Assembly: GCA_022575985.1 (NCBI GenBank)
Contig: JAKSXM010000137.1
Coordinates: 10,558,001 to 10,622,000, forward strand
Direction: 5' to 3'
Origin: Anagrus nilaparvatae
Taxonomy: Eukaryota > Arthropoda > Insecta > Hymenoptera > Mymaridae
DNA length: 64,000 nucleotides
Of this stretch, positions 61,051-64,000 are shown piece by piece. The position numbers and the translations under genes are program-made. The notes beneath the pieces are model-generated. The model did no database searches. It worked only from the letters and a program-made list of their open reading frames with translations, and was not told the origin of the DNA. Numbering within the stretch: the first letter of the stretch is position 1; every line of letters begins with the position of its first letter.

Positions 61051-61539
61051 TTTACTCTATATTATTGGCAATACCATTAGTCTATTACTAAATTTTTTTT
61101 GACCTTACTCATTCGGAAAAATGATTATCTATTTTTGCTTTTTTAAACTTTTAAAATTTTGAATACAAGCTTATAAATAAGGGTAGTTATTAATAAAGTT
61201 AGTCACCTCTTGTGTCTAAAAGTATCCACAAAGTAAATGGTCCTTGATTTTTTGAATTAACGGAAAAAGCCTTTAGTTTTTTATGCTGGATCCAAACTTA
61301 TAAGTTTTTAACTAAGGCGCCTACAATAGGCATCAAAAACAATTCTACTTTTAGATACAAAGGTGGCTTGATCTTATAATCACCCAAAGAAATGTCGCTA
61401 AAAATTTAAACAGCAATAAAAAAAAAAGTAATTGTGATTTTATAGAATAATATTAAAAATAGCAAATAATATATTTTACTATAATGAACTAAAAAAAAAA
61501 TATTTTTAAAATTTGTGTTCAATAAAATAAAAAAAATTA

Positions 61540-61800
61540 TATAGTATTAAAAAAAAAAAAAAATAATATATATATATATAAAAGCACGCAAGTTCCTCAG
61601 CCAATGCAGAAAATATATAAAAAATTTCACAAAAAATTATATTAGAAAAATAATAATATAATGTCAAAGTTCAACGTTTAACGTTAATATTATCGTAAAA
61701 TATATCATATAAATGTAAATAATATAAATAAATAATTTAATTAATAATGAAAAATAAAATTATTATTTATATATTTGTTGTTTAAAAAAAAAAAAAAATT
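61540..61800. repeat. AT microsatellite and homopolymer-rich stretch
   Basis: An A-run followed by (at)n near 61563-61580, and further low-complexity DNA to 61800. Confidence 0.5.
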
Positions 61801-62019
61801 ATTCAGAGTAAATAAATTATTTAAAGCAAGATTTATTTGAATCGTGTTATTATTTATTTTCACATCTCATTCTTTCTGTATCTTTCTGTAAAAAAATAAT
61901 CCTTTTATTTCCTGTATTATAACCTTTGATTCCTTATTTCCTTCTTTTATCGTTTAAAATAAAAAATAATTTTGCATGTAAGAGATTATGCGAATTGATG
62001 CTTGATATTTAGTGTATTA

Positions 62020-62120
62020 TACTACCCTTGGCCAGAAAAATAAAAATATTCCAAATGGCAAGTAAATTAAACTATGATTTGGAGAATTGTATTTTTATGG
62101 TCAAGGTTAGTAGTCGGAAA
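62020..62120 (+). repeat. Dispersed repeat family, copy 4
   Basis: ggcaagtaaattaaactatg followed by atttggagaattgtatttttatggtcaagg is a degenerate relative of the 25.3-kb copy. Confidence 0.4.
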
Positions 62121-62774
62121 ATATATATTTTCTAACTATTGACAAGTAAAATATTTAAGAAAAATTAATTTTGGAAATAATAAATAATTTTTTATTTAAA
62201 TCGATAAAAAAAACAATGTCAGATTTGCATTAGCGTATATTCTCTAACATGCCTTTAGATAAATAAATAAATATTCCTTTCTAAGCTCTAAAAAATCATG
62301 TATCATATTTTATCGAAAACTTATTGGCCTGAGTATGTGATAACACAATTTTATTATCGTAAAAACGTAAAGTATTTTTTCGCTACTTATACTCCAGTCA
62401 AGTCATGGTTTTGAGAGATAGAGGAAAAATCTACTGTAGGTATTTTATGTTTTTATTACAAAAATCGTGGTTTCGTTTGTAGAAATTAAGAGAATATCTT
62501 TTAGTTAGTAAAATTCGTCCTATTTTAGGGATGTTATGGAAATTTTCACAAACAGTAATGAATGAAATTACAAAATTTATGATCACTGACACAAGAAACG
62601 CAGAGAGTAAGCTATGTCTACCCTAAAAATTAGTTTATTTTCAGTTTATTTTGATATTTTGAGGGTATTTCTTCAATTTTATACACGCGAAACTATGATT
62701 TTCATAATCAGTAATCCAAAAAATCTATAGTTCACCTTTTCTCTATCTGTTTTCAAAAGAAACCCCTTTACCTA

Positions 62775-63172
62775 CACTGTTATAAGTAACTTTCTTAGAT
62801 TTACGAAAAAAAATAGAATTTTTCCGAAAAATTAGTGAATTTTCAAAAATTTTTGTAAATATTCGATAAAAATCGTAAATTTACTAAATTTAGTATATTA
62901 TCGAGAAATTCGAGAATTCTCAGTTTTTTTTTGTGATTTTACGAAATAAGTTGTAAATTCACAACTATTTTTCGGAAATTTACAACTTTTTTTTGTAAAT
63001 TTCCAAAAAAAAAATGGTAAATTATCAATTTTTCTTGCGAATTCACAAAAAAAAATCGAGAATACTTAATATACTAAATTTAGTAAATTTATGATTTTTT
63101 TCAAATATTTACAAATTTTTTCGAAAATGTTCTAATTTTTTTGTTAATATAAGAAAGTTACTTTTTACAGTG
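62775..63172. mobile_element. TA-flanked MITE, CACTGT ends
   Basis: The left end cactgttataagtaactttc and the inverted right end cactgtaaaaagtaactttc, flanked by TA (62773-62774 and 63173-63174). The 398-bp interior consists of monotonous aaatt/tttcgaa stretches. Tc1/mariner-type target. Confidence 0.75.
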
Positions 63173-63903
63173 TATGATTTGACTTTAGCATTATTGGATC
63201 TAGAAACTTTCTCAGGAGAATGTGATCCATTAAAAATTTTTTTAAATTAATAAAATGTACATTTTTAGTTTTCAAAAGGGTCCGGGCATCGCTGGAAAAT
63301 TCCTTATGCACTTCATGCGTAAAAATTTCGATACCATAATTAAAAATAGTTTTAAAAACTACGAATTGTATAAAACTTATTAAAATTTTTTTTCTTTAAT
63401 TCATTCAAATTAATGTTTTGCAAACTACCTTGATATTTTATAAAATAAATTGAGTTGTTTATAAATAACGATTAAACTTTTTTTCTGAATTTTTTTGATA
63501 TTCAAGAGACATTAATCTTAAAAAAATTTGATACATAATTTTTTAAAGTTTAAGCTATTGATGACTTCCTACTTTTGAGAGTCCAAGTAAAAACTTTTAA
63601 AAAAAGCCTTAATTTAAGTTTTTATAACTCTAAACAAAAAAATTATTTATAATTTAACCTTAAAATTTTGTTTAATTTATTTAATCTGACCAATAATTTT
63701 TATTTAATTAAATTGAACTTTTCACACAATTAAATACTTTGTATGATTTTTGAATTATAATCACGAAAATATTTTTTTTTTTGTTCATTTATTATTTCTT
63801 TATTTTTATTTTTGTTTTTTGTTAAGTTTGTGATTAGCGCGTTATCCTTTTCTTCCCCATAATTTCAAAAAAAAAAACCAACTTGAAATAGCTCGCTCGT
63901 AAG

Positions 63904-64000
63904 AAAGCCTTTTTGCATCAGCAGAGGATTCAATAAACCAAGGAGCTGATAATTTGTCATCAATTGCTAATGCTCGGTTACCGATGAAACTGGCACCTCT
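63904..64000 (+). CDS. Possible CEP164 exon 3, cut by the window edge
   Basis: After tcgtaag the plus strand reads openly in phase 1 to the edge (SLFASAEDSINQGADNLSS, then IANARLPMKLAP). The phase fits the 57842 donor. The minus strand is also open here (IGNRALAIDDKLSAPWF), so the strand is uncertain. The acceptor has a poor pyrimidine tract. Confidence 0.3.

Overview
The window is strongly AT-rich eukaryotic nuclear DNA, most likely from an insect. The evidence is small GT-AG introns with gtaagt donors, secreted-protein genes split into phase-matched exons, an ELOVL fatty-acid elongase, the WW-domain end of a CEP164-type centriole gene, a Jockey/CR1-like LINE and many short non-autonomous DNA transposons. 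There are no bacterial operons, no CRISPR array and no rRNA. I could not name the species. Exon coordinates are my own splice-site readings, checked by phase arithmetic but not against transcripts.

Layout: 1-4060 holds minisatellites, a 2.1-kb foldback palindrome and a TA-flanked Tigger/pogo-like element. A complete four-exon ELOVL gene lies on the minus strand at 4894-8683. 8.7-16.4 kb is mostly intergenic with a composite G-run/minisatellite repeat, a MITE and tandem repeats. From 16.4 to 45.5 kb, three plus-strand paralogues lie in one orientation: gene A (16457-17712, 268 aa), gene B (23337-31147, 1258 aa) and gene C (37401-45417, 347 aa). 45.7-46.8 kb is a tight cluster of palindromic MITEs. 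47-52.2 kb holds a foldback element split by a 5'-truncated LINE. 53-55 kb carries hAT and SINE-like remnants. 55571-57842 encodes the CEP164-like N-terminus, and the rest is probably its long intron, with a possible third exon at the window edge.

The main discovery candidate is the A/B/C family. Each gene has the same ground plan and the same intron phases: a signal-peptide exon (ends phase 1), a low-complexity exon (1 to 2), a short exon ending in an amphipathic helix (2 to 1), then an exon encoding a roughly 84-residue cysteine-free domain with a GIxxW...NGL...ISxSGxD...F.I.I...YGxI..Y.F...W...YK.N.K..N.KPxL pattern. Genes A and C have one domain each, with Gly-Phe-Asn-Pro repeats ahead of it and acidic Asn-rich tails. 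Gene B has multiplied the domain to eleven. Ten of its domain exons are exactly 303 nt with symmetric phase 1-1, followed by a last domain with a His/Ser/Glu repeat tail. Within B, a block of three exons (1176-bp period) has been duplicated almost without change, leaving a chimeric exon at the junction. I do not recognise the domain as a named family. All three products look secreted and are probably structural or secretory-fluid proteins, but no function is assigned.
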